Below, piece by piece: positions 53,937-63,344 of a stretch of 64,000 nt of DNA (the first letter of the stretch is position 1; every line of letters begins with the position of its first letter). The DNA is taken from NCBI GenBank assembly GCA_947169885.1, contig CAMVRM010000003.1:53937-117936 (forward strand), given 5' to 3'. The translations under genes and the position numbers were made by a program. The stretch comes from an uncultured Ruminococcus sp. Its GTDB lineage: Bacteria > Bacillota > Clostridia > Oscillospirales > Ruminococcaceae. The notes beneath the pieces were generated by a model that searched no databases, was not told where the DNA came from, and was given only the letters and a program-made list of their open reading frames with translations.

Positions 53937-53973
53937 TGACAAACCGTTTTATGACTGAAAACACGGAGGAATA

Positions 53974-54837
53974 ATGAGCATAAGACCTATCGGCAGCAGA
54001 AAATTCAATGTCACACTTGACGGCAGACAGCACAGTGTTTTTGAATATACGTATGAAATGTTCTCGCCGAAACTGCCTGCGGCGCTTGACGGGCTGAAAG
54101 TTCTGCATCTGTCTGACCTGCATTTTGCTGAGTTCGGAGCTGAGAACACGGAACTTGCAGCACTCTGCAAAGCTGCCCGACCCGACATCATCTGCTTTAC
54201 GGGCGATGCTTTCAGCCGTGAGGACAGCTTTGACGGCGTTATGAGCAAGCTTCCCCTAATGAAAGCACTCAGCCTGACTGCTCCGACTTTTTTCACCAGA
54301 GGCAATCACGAAAATGACAGTCCCCACCTTGCAGAGCCTTTCGAGGAAAAACTGCGCAGTCTCGGGATACACGTTCTTGACAATTCACGGGTGACTTTTT
54401 CGGCAAAGGGCGAAACGCTTTGTATTTCGGGGCTGGTTCTTCCGAGAGAATGCTATCGGCTTCCGAACGGCAGTTACTACGGAGTGAAAAAAGTTACGCC
54501 CGAACTGCTCACAAGTCTTCTCGAACGTCCTGACGGCAGGCATTTTGAACTGCTCATGGCTCACTCTCCCCTGCCCTTTCACGCCTATGCCGCATGGGGC
54601 GCTGACCTGATACTTTCGGGGCATATCCACGGCGGCATAATTCGTGTCGGCGGTGTGGGACTGCTTTCTCCCGAGAGAAAATTCTTCCCGAGATACACAA
54701 AGCACCTCTATCGGATAAAAACGCCGCACGGCATGAGCTGCATGGAAGTGAGCGCAGGGCTTGGGAAATTCAGGATAAACAATCCTCCCTCCTATTCAGT
54801 CTGCATATTAAGGAGTAAAGATAATGACAGAATTTGA
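53974..54837 (+). CDS. Metallophosphoesterase
   Basis: LKVLHLSDLHFAEFG; ICFTGDAF; FFTRGNHEND; LILSGHIHGG. Confidence 0.92.
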   Translation: MSIRPIGSRKFNVTLDGRQHSVFEYTYEMFSPKLPAALDGLKVLHLSDLHFAEFGAENTELAALCKAARPDIICFTGDAFSREDSFDGVMSKLPLMKALSLTAPTFFTRGNHENDSPHLAEPFEEKLRSLGIHVLDNSRVTFSAKGETLCISGLVLPRECYRLPNGSYYGVKKVTPELLTSLLERPDGRHFELLMAHSPLPFHAYAAWGADLILSGHIHGGIIRVGGVGLLSPERKFFPRYTKHLYRIKTPHGMSCMEVSAGLGKFRINNPPSYSVCILRSKDNDRI

Positions 54838-56122
54838 CAAACAGCTTAAAGAAAAGCTGGAAAAATATTTTGACGAACACATGGACGAGATACTCGCCGA
54901 CTTGAACGAGATATGCTCCATTCGTTCTGACCTGAGCGAAGCTGTTGAGGGCAAGCCTTTCGGCGAGGGTTCGGCGGCGGCGCTTGCGTGGGGCGAAGCT
55001 AAGGGCAGGGCGCTCGGGCTGGAAGTCAAGAATTTCAGCAATCACGCCATTTCCATGACATATGGAAGTGACCCCGTTCTCGGAATACTCAGCCACTTAG
55101 ACACCGTTCCTGCGACTGAGGACGGCTGGAGTTTTCCGCCGTTTGCCGCAACGCTCTCTGACGGCATCATCTACGGACGTGGAACGATAGACGACAAAGG
55201 ACCGTCGGTTGCGGTCTTGTGGGCGGTAAAAGCTTTGCAGGAACTGGACGTTCCCATGTCTAAGGGATTCCGCATAATTTTCGGCGGCAACGAGGAAAAC
55301 GGCTGTGAGGACATCGCCTACTATCAGACGCAGGAAACTTTTCCGCCTATGGTGTTCACGCCTGACGGCTCGTTCCCTGTGCTGAACTGCGAAAAGGGCT
55401 TGATACATCTGACTTTCTCGGCTGATTTTTCCGACAGCGAGATAACAGGTATCGTCAGCAACACGACTATCAACGCTATCCCCGACAAATGCGAAGTTGC
55501 TTTCTCGAACAGTAAAAAGCAGTACACAGGCAAGCCTGCGCACGGTTCACGCCCCGAGAACGGCGACAATGCGATCACGAAGTTCCTTGCGGAATACAAC
55601 GGCGAAAATGCACTGCTTAAAGAGCTTGCAAAGCTGTTCCCTCACGGTGAATATGACGGAAAGAGCATCGGGCTTGGTTTTGAGGACAGCGTTTCGGGAA
55701 GAATGACCTGTGCGCTCACCTGTCTGAACACAGAGAACGGCAGGATAAAGGGCGGTATCGACATACGTTTCCCTATCGACAAGACCGTTGCCGAGATAGG
55801 CGGTATCATGAGCAATGCGCTTGAAAATGCAGGCTTTACTATTGATGACCTTTCGGGAATGGAGCCGCACTATGTCCCTGCTGACAGTCCGTTTGTTCGG
55901 ACACTTCTTGAAGTGTATGAAGATGTCAAGGGCGAACACGGCGAGCCTGTTGCGGAGGGCGGCGTTACATACGTCCACAACACTCCGGGCGGTGTTGCTT
56001 TCGGTGCTGAGTTCCCGTGGGAAAACAACAATATGCACGGCATAGACGAACATATAAGCCTTGAAACTTTCAGGTACAACCTTAATATGTACGCCAACGC
56101 TATCGCAAGACTTTGCAGATAA
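54824..56122 (+). CDS. M20 family dipeptidase (PepV-like)
   Basis: LGILSHLDTVPATEDGWSFPPFAATLSDGIIYGRGTIDDKGPSVAVLWAVK; GGNEENGCEDIAYY. Confidence 0.9.
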   Translation: MTEFDKQLKEKLEKYFDEHMDEILADLNEICSIRSDLSEAVEGKPFGEGSAAALAWGEAKGRALGLEVKNFSNHAISMTYGSDPVLGILSHLDTVPATEDGWSFPPFAATLSDGIIYGRGTIDDKGPSVAVLWAVKALQELDVPMSKGFRIIFGGNEENGCEDIAYYQTQETFPPMVFTPDGSFPVLNCEKGLIHLTFSADFSDSEITGIVSNTTINAIPDKCEVAFSNSKKQYTGKPAHGSRPENGDNAITKFLAEYNGENALLKELAKLFPHGEYDGKSIGLGFEDSVSGRMTCALTCLNTENGRIKGGIDIRFPIDKTVAEIGGIMSNALENAGFTIDDLSGMEPHYVPADSPFVRTLLEVYEDVKGEHGEPVAEGGVTYVHNTPGGVAFGAEFPWENNNMHGIDEHISLETFRYNLNMYANAIARLCR

Positions 56123-56131
56123 ATAATAAAA

Positions 56132-56166
56132 GAGCTGTACAGTAATTTGTACAGCCCTTTTTTTAT
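56132..56166. terminator. Terminator hairpin between convergent genes
   Basis: GCTGTACA-gtaatt-TGTACAGC then T-run. Confidence 0.6.
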
Positions 56167-56184
56167 TTGGAGCGTGTATGAAGT

Positions 56185-57117
56185 TTAGTTCTGGAAAAGC
56201 GGTGTGGAGTAATATCTGTCGCCGCTGTCAGGCAGGAGCGCTACGATAGTCTTGCCCTTGTTTTCGGGACGCTTTGCAAGTTCGATAGCTGCGTGAAGTG
56301 CCGCACCCGAAGAAATGCCGACCAGCACGCCCTCTTTCTTGGCGATAAGCTTTGCAGCCTCGAAAGCATCGTCACCCTCAACGGTGATGACCTCATCGTA
56401 AACATCAGTGTTGAGCGTGTCAGGCACAAAACCTGCGCCGATACCCTGTATCTTATGTCCGCCGGCTCTGCCCTCGGTTAGAACGGGAGAATCGGTAGGC
56501 TCGATCGCAACAACTTTGACCTCGGGCTTTTTGGATTTGAGATATTCGCCTGTACCTGTGATAGTTCCGCCGGTGCCGACACCTGCTACGAAAATGTCAA
56601 CTTCGCCGTCAGTATCGTTCCAGATCTCAGGACCTGTTGTCTCACGGTGAGCCTTGGGGTTAGCAGGGTTCTCAAACTGTGCAGGGATAAAGCTGCCCTC
56701 GATCTCACGAGCAAGTTCCTCAGCCTTGGCGATCGCGCCCTTCATGCCCTTTGAGCCTTCTGTCAGAACGATCTCAGCGCCGTAAGCCTTTAAGATATTG
56801 CGGCGCTCAACGCTCATCGTTTCGGGCATGGTCAGGATAACACGATAGCCCTTTGCAGCCGCAAGTGCCGCAAGTCCTATACCTGTGTTGCCCGAAGTCG
56901 GCTCGATGATAACGCTGTTGCTCGTCAGCTTGCCAGATGCCTCAGCGTCCTCGATCATAGACTTTGCGATCCTGTCCTTAACGCTTCCGGCAGGATTGAA
57001 GTATTCCAGCTTCAGAAGTATCCTTGCTTCAAGACCCTCGCTCTTTTCGATATTGACAGCCTCGACCAGCGGTGTATTTCCGATCAGTTCGACTGTTCCC
57101 TGATAAACTTTTGCCAT
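56185..57117 (-). CDS. cysK: Cysteine synthase A
   Basis: LIGNTPLVEAVNIEKSEG; EYFNPAGSVKDRIAKSMI; IEPTSGNTGIGLAALAAAKGY. Confidence 0.93.
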   Translation of the reverse strand: MAKVYQGTVELIGNTPLVEAVNIEKSEGLEARILLKLEYFNPAGSVKDRIAKSMIEDAEASGKLTSNSVIIEPTSGNTGIGLAALAAAKGYRVILTMPETMSVERRNILKAYGAEIVLTEGSKGMKGAIAKAEELAREIEGSFIPAQFENPANPKAHRETTGPEIWNDTDGEVDIFVAGVGTGGTITGTGEYLKSKKPEVKVVAIEPTDSPVLTEGRAGGHKIQGIGAGFVPDTLNTDVYDEVITVEGDDAFEAAKLIAKKEGVLVGISSGAALHAAIELAKRPENKGKTIVALLPDSGDRYYSTPLFQN

Positions 57118-57172
57118 AATATATTCCTCCTTATTTTTCTCGATAAGATTATAATTCCTATCTGTTTACTAT

Positions 57173-57201
57173 ATTATACGCCTGTTTATATGATTTGTCA
57201 A
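57173..57201 (-). promoter_or_regulatory. cysK promoter
   Basis: Reverse strand TTGACA-N17-TATAAT. Confidence 0.6.
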
Positions 57202-57314
57202 TAGGATAAAGCTATTTTTGTAGATTTTCACAAATATTGAGGTATAATTTAGCTATATTATTCCTACTTTACCCATAGGAATTATGAATCTAAGTGGAAT
57301 TTTGCCGAAAAGGG

Positions 57315-57343
57315 TTGCAAATAAGCCGTAAATGTGATAAAAT
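57315..57343 (+). promoter_or_regulatory. sigmaA-type promoter-like sequence without an intact downstream gene
   Basis: TTGCAA-N12-TGTGA-TAAAAT. Confidence 0.4.
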
Positions 57344-57448
57344 TAAGCCTGCATAGAAATACCTCCTTGACTTCATTCTGAAAAAGAAAAACGCTCCTCA
57401 TTGCCACGCAAATCAATTTTCAAAACCTTGACAGATATGGTATAATAG

Positions 57449-57961
57449 AATGATGCCGCACTCGGAATCAGGATTGCCGACACACCCGTAAAAGTCGGCA
57501 GTTTTCAGGGCTTTGACCTGTCTGTTACCGTAAACAGTTCCGCTATGGGCGGCGGCATGACAGCAAAATTGCAGGGTCAGGCTGCTCACAGCACTAAGCT
57601 GATCGAGAATTTTGCACACAACCTGAACCGCCTTGAATCCGCACTCTACAACATCGACGGCAGGATCGAGGGTGCCAAGGAAAATCTTGCAAAACTTCGT
57701 CTTGACCATGCCGAGGCACAGAAGATCGTAGCAGAGCCGTTTCCCCAGCAGGCTTAACTTGATACCAAAGAGGACAGATTGAAAACGCTGACCGATGAGC
57801 TGAACAAAGCGGCAGTCGAAGCGAAAAGAAATGCTCCAAAGCGTGAAAAGACTTGCTACTTCGAGAAGGCAAAGCTGAAACGTGATGCTATGAAAATTGC
57901 TAATAAGCCGAGGAAGAGCAAGAGTACTGATAAGAGTAAAAATAATCAGGGATTAGAGTGA
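57449..57961 (+). pseudogene. Decayed 3' end of a conjugative-element helicase/methylase-type large protein
   Basis: Same frame before and after an in-frame TAA at 57755-57757: ...GSFQGFDLSVTVNSSAMGGGMTAKLQGQAAHSTKLIENFAHNLNRLESALYNIDGRIEGAKENLAKLRLDHAEAQKIVAEPFPQQA*LDTKEDRLKTLTDELNKAAVEAKR... Confidence 0.7.
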
Positions 57962-57964
57962 TTG

Positions 57965-57999
57965 AAAGCACGATTGGATTATCTCAATCGTGCTTTTTG
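57965..57999 (+). terminator. Rho-independent terminator
   Basis: AAAGCACGATTG...CAATCGTGCTTTTTG. Confidence 0.7.
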
Positions 58000-58085
58000 T
58001 TTGTCATTAAAATGGCTCTGTTACATTATAATCCAATATGTATACACAATAATATACGTTAATATAAATAAATATAACATAGTAC

Positions 58086-58114
58086 TTGACAAATCAGTAT
58101 TAATAGTGTATAAT
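58086..58114 (+). promoter_or_regulatory. sigmaA-type promoter upstream of the BREX locus
   Basis: TTGACA-N17-TATAAT. Confidence 0.6.
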
Positions 58115-58238
58115 TTAAACTGTATGAGTATATCAAATAGTTGTGAAACTTACACAAACATCTTTTCACTTATATCTATAAATTTAGGCTTGTTGATTTC
58201 AACTTAAAGGAGTATATTCTTTCTTAGGAGGATTGCGC

Positions 58239-58451
58239 ATGGAAGCAGTAAACAACGAAAACTATGTAGGATTAGAGGAGATTGCAGAATATCTCGGCAT
58301 TAAGCCTGTAACATTAAGAAGTTGGGTTAATGATCCAAAAAATAGTATTCCTGCACATAAAATAGGTCGCTTATGGAAATTTAAGCGTTCGGAAATCGAT
58401 GAATGGGTCAGCAGCGGTGATAGTGCCATAATTAAGAGCGAAAAGAAGTAG
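58239..58451 (+). CDS. Small helix-turn-helix (excisionase/MerR-like, HTH_17) DNA-binding protein
   Basis: YVGLEEIAEYLGIKPVTLRSWVNDPKNSIPAHKIGRLWKFKRSEIDEWV. Confidence 0.85.
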   Translation: MEAVNNENYVGLEEIAEYLGIKPVTLRSWVNDPKNSIPAHKIGRLWKFKRSEIDEWVSSGDSAIIKSEKK

Positions 58452-58572
58452 ATGTAACTGTAATAAATAATCAATCCACAAGTAAAATTGAAATACATTA
58501 GTATCATTTATGATATAACAAACGTATGAGATGTTGGAATGCCATTCAACCATGAAAGGATGTGGTTCAGGC

Positions 58573-59199
58573 ATGGCAGCAGAAAAAAAACAGACTGTAT
58601 CTGTTAATTCTCGATATAACGCATCAATGACCAGAGAGCAGTTTTTATTTCATGAAATGCGAATTACAGCCAAATTATTGAATGATGGACTTACTGATGA
58701 AGATGTAATCAATAAGGTCATTACAGAAAACCTCTTTCAGTACCCTACCGAACGTCAAATTAAAAATATTGCACACGCTTGTATAAAAAGATTAAATTCA
58801 TTAGATGATAGAATACTTGTTTATGCTGTAGCAACACAGTCAAGTGAAGTTGCAAAACAGATTTGTCTATATTCTATGATGAAATATTATAGGCTGGTTT
58901 GGGATTTTATGATTACAGTCATAGGTAATAAATATAAACAACAAGATTTTTCATTTAGTAAGATAGATTTGAATGCTTTTTTTATGCGTCTTCAGGAACA
59001 AGACAACAATGTTGCTACTTGGACTGAAAGCACTGTAAAAAAGTTGAAGCAAGTTATCATGAGGACTTTAGTGGAAAACAGCTATCTTGATAATACAAAA
59101 TCAGACCATCTTAATCCGGTGATGATATACTCTATACTTGAAAACTCAATCAGAAATAGCGGTGACACTGCTGCACTTTCTGCTTTTAATTGTTTGTGA
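58573..59199 (+). CDS. brxA: BREX protein BrxA (DUF1819)
   Basis: MTREQFLFHEMRITAKLLNDGLTDEDVINKVITENLFQYPTERQIKNIAHACIKRLNSLDD; first gene of the brxA-B-C-pglX order. Confidence 0.88.
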   Translation: MAAEKKQTVSVNSRYNASMTREQFLFHEMRITAKLLNDGLTDEDVINKVITENLFQYPTERQIKNIAHACIKRLNSLDDRILVYAVATQSSEVAKQICLYSMMKYYRLVWDFMITVIGNKYKQQDFSFSKIDLNAFFMRLQEQDNNVATWTESTVKKLKQVIMRTLVENSYLDNTKSDHLNPVMIYSILENSIRNSGDTAALSAFNCL

Positions 59200-59211
59200 G
59201 GTAAATGAACT

Positions 59212-59772
59212 ATGAATAATATAAATGAAAGGCTTGATAAGCTCAGAAAACTTGTTCAAGAAGATGATTTCCTCGAAGGAAAAGGGCTCAGCAATGAAGT
59301 AAATATACGCATATTTTGTTATGAGCCTGCTGAAGAAATGAGAATCAAGCACTTTGTAAAGCAGATAACCACTGATCAATCCATTAAAAGCCATATTGTT
59401 GAGTATGATCTTTATAGGATATTTTTGGATATATGTGCTGACCTCGATATTCTTGACGGTATATCTGATATGGAAGAATGTGATGGAAGTGAGTTTACAA
59501 TTGGAGAAATCCAATCGACTGTTGGAGTAAATGATTTTATTAATAAAATAAAAGAATATGGATCACTTAAATTTGGAGATGTTATGTTTATAACAGGTGT
59601 CGGAGATGTCTTCCCATTCATGAGAATACATTTATTACTTGAAGCCTTACAACCTCACTTTTCAACCACGCCGATCCTTGTTATGTATCCGGGCACGTTT
59701 GACGGCAAATACGTCAGATTATTTGACAAACTGACACCAAATCCGTACTACAGAACTTTTAATGTAGTTTAA
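59212..59772 (+). CDS. brxB: BREX protein BrxB (DUF1788)
   Basis: GDVMFITGVGDVFPFMRIHLLLEALQPHFSTTPILVMYPGTFDGKYVRLFDKLTPNPYYRTFNVV. Confidence 0.9.
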   Translation: MNNINERLDKLRKLVQEDDFLEGKGLSNEVNIRIFCYEPAEEMRIKHFVKQITTDQSIKSHIVEYDLYRIFLDICADLDILDGISDMEECDGSEFTIGEIQSTVGVNDFINKIKEYGSLKFGDVMFITGVGDVFPFMRIHLLLEALQPHFSTTPILVMYPGTFDGKYVRLFDKLTPNPYYRTFNVV

Positions 59773-59800
59773 CCACAATAGTAAATAAGGGGATCTTATT

Positions 59801-62800
59801 ATGCTTATTAAAAATATGTTTGATGATGATATCAACCGTAAGGTCAATGGTGTCATAAAAGTAGATCAGGATGAAGATAGCGTTCTTTATCATGAAGTAA
59901 CAGAGTATGTAATTACTAACGAGCTTAAAAAGCATTTTATGTCATTTTTTACTTATTACGGAGAGACATTTTCTAATCCGTCTTCTGACATAGGAGTATG
60001 GATCTCAGGTTTCTTCGGAAGTGGTAAATCTCATTTTTTGAAAATGCTTTCTTACATTCTTGAGAACAAGGTAGTTCAAGGTAAAAAAACAGTTGAGTAC
60101 TTCCGTGATAAATTTGCTGATGATCCGGCAACTTTCATGCTTATAGATAACGCTACTAAGGGAAAGACAGAGACCATACTTTTCAATATTGACATTGAAG
60201 GTTCTATAAACAAGGATAAAACAGCCGTTCTTAAAGTATTTGCAAAGATGTTCTACAATCACCTCGGATTCTACGGCGAGAATCTTAAAGTAGCAATGCT
60301 TGAAAAATATATTGAGCATGAGGGCAAAACAGAAGCGTTTCGTAAAGCTTTTGAAGAAAAAAAAGGTAAGCCGTGGCTTGAACAGCGAAAAGCTTTTGCT
60401 TTTAATGGCAAAGCCATTGTTCCTGCCCTTATGGAAGCTCTTGATCTAAGTGAAGAAGATGCACGGAACTGGTTCAATGACAAGAGTGCTGTTGAATTTA
60501 GTATAGCTCAGCTTGTAGATGATATTAAAGAATATGTAAATAGTAAACCCGATAATTTCAGACTGCTCTTTATGGTCGATGAAGTCGGACAGTACGTTGG
60601 CACTGATACAGATATGCTTCTCAATCTGCAATCTCTGATTGAAAAGATCGGCAGTGAATGTGGAAGTAAAGTTTGGGTAATGTGTACCGGGCAGGAAGCT
60701 ATTGATGAAATTATTAAGGTTCGTGCAGATGAATTTTCACGTATTCAGGCAAGATTTAAGTCAAGACTCTCTCTTACATCTTCTTCCGTTGATGAAGTAA
60801 TTCAGAAGCGTATTCTTCGCAAAAAAGCTCCTGTTGAAAAGGAACTTGAAAATCTTTATGAGGAAAATGACTCGGTACTTGGCAATCTTTTCAGCTTCAA
60901 ACACGGTGATGCCTTACTTGATATAAAAGGATACAGCGGAGCGCATGAATTTGCTGTAAACTATCCGTTTGTGCCTTATCAGTTTATAATCATGCAAAAA
61001 GTTTTCAATGAAATTCGTAAGCATGGTAACGCTGGAAAACACTTTTCAGGCGGTGAGCGTTCCATGCTTTCAGGTTTTCAGGAGGCAGCACAGAAAGTTC
61101 AAAATAGGGATGAATATACACTTGTTCCATTATTTTACTTTTACGATACTGTTCATACTTTTCTTGACGGTTCAATCAGACGTGTTATAGAGCGCTGTCA
61201 GAAGGCTGCTGATTCTGATTCTGGCATTGAACAGTATGACGTAGATGTTTTAAAGCTTTTATACCTCATTCGTTACATTAATAATGACATTAAGGCAACA
61301 ATTGATAATATTATTATTCTTATGGCTGATGACATAAGAGCAGACAAGACAATACTTCGAGAGAAAGTAAGAAAAACTCTTGAAAGACTCTTGGATCAGA
61401 ATTATATCGGTAGAACCGGCGATGTTTATAACTTCCTCACTGATGAAGAACAGGACATTCAAAAAGAAATAAATGCAACGCCTGTTGATACTTCTAACAT
61501 TATAGACCGTATCGGTCAGATTATATATGGCGACATTTATACATCAAAAAAGTTCCGCTATGGTAAATATGACTTTGCTTTTAACCAGATGGTTGATGGT
61601 AAGACAGTTGGTGCGGTAACAGGCGGAATGGTACTAAAATTCCTTACTGTTGCTACTGATACAACCGAAAAGAACGAACTGACACTTATGGCTCAGTCTC
61701 ACAGTGAAGCTATTATTGCACTTGACGAGACACCGTACTTTGACTCGCTGAAAAAGGCAATGCAAATCAGAAAGTACGTTATGCAGCATAACGTTCCTCA
61801 GATGCCTAAATCTACACAGGACATTATTCGTACTCAGCAGGATCAGGCAAATGATTATGAGACATCAGCTATTGATGCGTTACGCAAAGCGATTGAAAAT
61901 GCTCAGTTTTACGTTGATGGTGAACATCTTACACTTAAAAGTGGTGATTTCAAGTCGAAAATCGAGCAGTCACTTGAATACCTTGTTGCCCATGTTTACA
62001 GCGAACTCGACCTTATTACGAAAAATGCAGAAACTGATGATGACATAATAGAGATTCTTTCAAAGAAAACACAGCTTGCGTTCGACGGTCATGTTCCGAA
62101 TCAGAATGCAGCAGCCAAAATAGAAGAATACCTCGAAATGCAGGACACTAAGTCTCTCCCGACTTCAATGGCTGATATTCAGACAAGATACCAGGCTATA
62201 CCATATGGCTGGCGTGAAATAGATATTGCCGCTGTTGTTGCATTACTTATTGTTGATCAGAAGGTTACTGTAAAATATGCGGGTAACACTATTCAGCCTT
62301 CCGATCCAAAGCTTCCTGATATGCTCAGAAAGAAATCTGAGACAGGCAGAACGCTCGTTTCAAAACGTAAGAGCATAAACGCTTCAAACATGAGGGAAGC
62401 AAGAGAATTCCTCCGTGATTTCCTTGATATTATGGACGTTCCGGCTGATGAAGATGGTCTCGTATCGTTTATCATTGATAAATTCACCTCAACGAAAACA
62501 CACTATGAAGAACTCTTAGGACGTTATGACGGAAAGAATTATCCTGATAAGCAGGTCGTAAAACACGCAATTGATCTTTCAAATGAGATACTTTCTCAGA
62601 AAAAAGACAATGTTGCACTTGTTTCTGCGCTCATCAAAAAAGAAGATGACCTGTATGACAGCAAGGATAATATGCACAAGGTCGAGGAATTCTTCAGAAG
62701 TCAGGTTCAGATATTCGATTCAGCTGTAAAAATGCTTGACGACCTTCATAACGAGATTGATTATCTTTCTTATGAAGAAGAAGCAAACAATGCTTTAAAC

Positions 62801-63331
62801 AGAATCCGTCTGCTTGTTGTAGTTAATACAAAGTTTGATTATAAATGTATTCCTGAACTTAATACACTTATGAAACAAGTGAGAGAAGGACATGATCGTC
62901 TGCTTGAAAAGAAAAGGGCTGAGATGCTTGAAAATGTTCGTCAGTGTATGGAAAAGATACACTCTGCCGGAGCAGGTGATCTAAGATGTGAAGCTGTGCT
63001 TGAAAAGGCTGATCGTTTCTACACTCAGCAGAAACAGCGTATAGGCGAACTGGAAAGCCTTGCACTTCTTGACGGTCTTCTTCCTCCTATGATCCAGCAT
63101 AAGGATCAGGCACTCAATAATATAGATATTATGAAAAAGCCGCCTGTGGAGGTCAAACCTAAGACAGAAAAAGAACCCAAACAGAAGAAGATTATTAAGT
63201 CATACAATCGCCAGATAGTATTTCCAACCAAGAGAATAGAAAGCGAAGAAGATCTTGACAAGTACATTGAACAGATCCGTTCTCAGCTCAAAATGTATAT
63301 GCAGGGCTGTGACGGTATCGAGATAAAATAA
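59801..63331 (+). CDS. brxC: BREX P-loop ATPase BrxC
   Basis: MLIKNMFDDDINRKVNGVIKVDQDED; WISGFFGSGKSHFLKMLSYIL; LLFMVDEVGQYVG. Confidence 0.93.
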   Translation: MLIKNMFDDDINRKVNGVIKVDQDEDSVLYHEVTEYVITNELKKHFMSFFTYYGETFSNPSSDIGVWISGFFGSGKSHFLKMLSYILENKVVQGKKTVEYFRDKFADDPATFMLIDNATKGKTETILFNIDIEGSINKDKTAVLKVFAKMFYNHLGFYGENLKVAMLEKYIEHEGKTEAFRKAFEEKKGKPWLEQRKAFAFNGKAIVPALMEALDLSEEDARNWFNDKSAVEFSIAQLVDDIKEYVNSKPDNFRLLFMVDEVGQYVGTDTDMLLNLQSLIEKIGSECGSKVWVMCTGQEAIDEIIKVRADEFSRIQARFKSRLSLTSSSVDEVIQKRILRKKAPVEKELENLYEENDSVLGNLFSFKHGDALLDIKGYSGAHEFAVNYPFVPYQFIIMQKVFNEIRKHGNAGKHFSGGERSMLSGFQEAAQKVQNRDEYTLVPLFYFYDTVHTFLDGSIRRVIERCQKAADSDSGIEQYDVDVLKLLYLIRYINNDIKATIDNIIILMADDIRADKTILREKVRKTLERLLDQNYIGRTGDVYNFLTDEEQDIQKEINATPVDTSNIIDRIGQIIYGDIYTSKKFRYGKYDFAFNQMVDGKTVGAVTGGMVLKFLTVATDTTEKNELTLMAQSHSEAIIALDETPYFDSLKKAMQIRKYVMQHNVPQMPKSTQDIIRTQQDQANDYETSAIDALRKAIENAQFYVDGEHLTLKSGDFKSKIEQSLEYLVAHVYSELDLITKNAETDDDIIEILSKKTQLAFDGHVPNQNAAAKIEEYLEMQDTKSLPTSMADIQTRYQAIPYGWREIDIAAVVALLIVDQKVTVKYAGNTIQPSDPKLPDMLRKKSETGRTLVSKRKSINASNMREAREFLRDFLDIMDVPADEDGLVSFIIDKFTSTKTHYEELLGRYDGKNYPDKQVVKHAIDLSNEILSQKKDNVALVSALIKKEDDLYDSKDNMHKVEEFFRSQVQIFDSAVKMLDDLHNEIDYLSYEEEANNALNRIRLLVVVNTKFDYKCIPELNTLMKQVREGHDRLLEKKRAEMLENVRQCMEKIHSAGAGDLRCEAVLEKADRFYTQQKQRIGELESLALLDGLLPPMIQHKDQALNNIDIMKKPPVEVKPKTEKEPKQKKIIKSYNRQIVFPTKRIESEEDLDKYIEQIRSQLKMYMQGCDGIEIK

Positions 63332-63344
63332 GAGGTATGTCATT

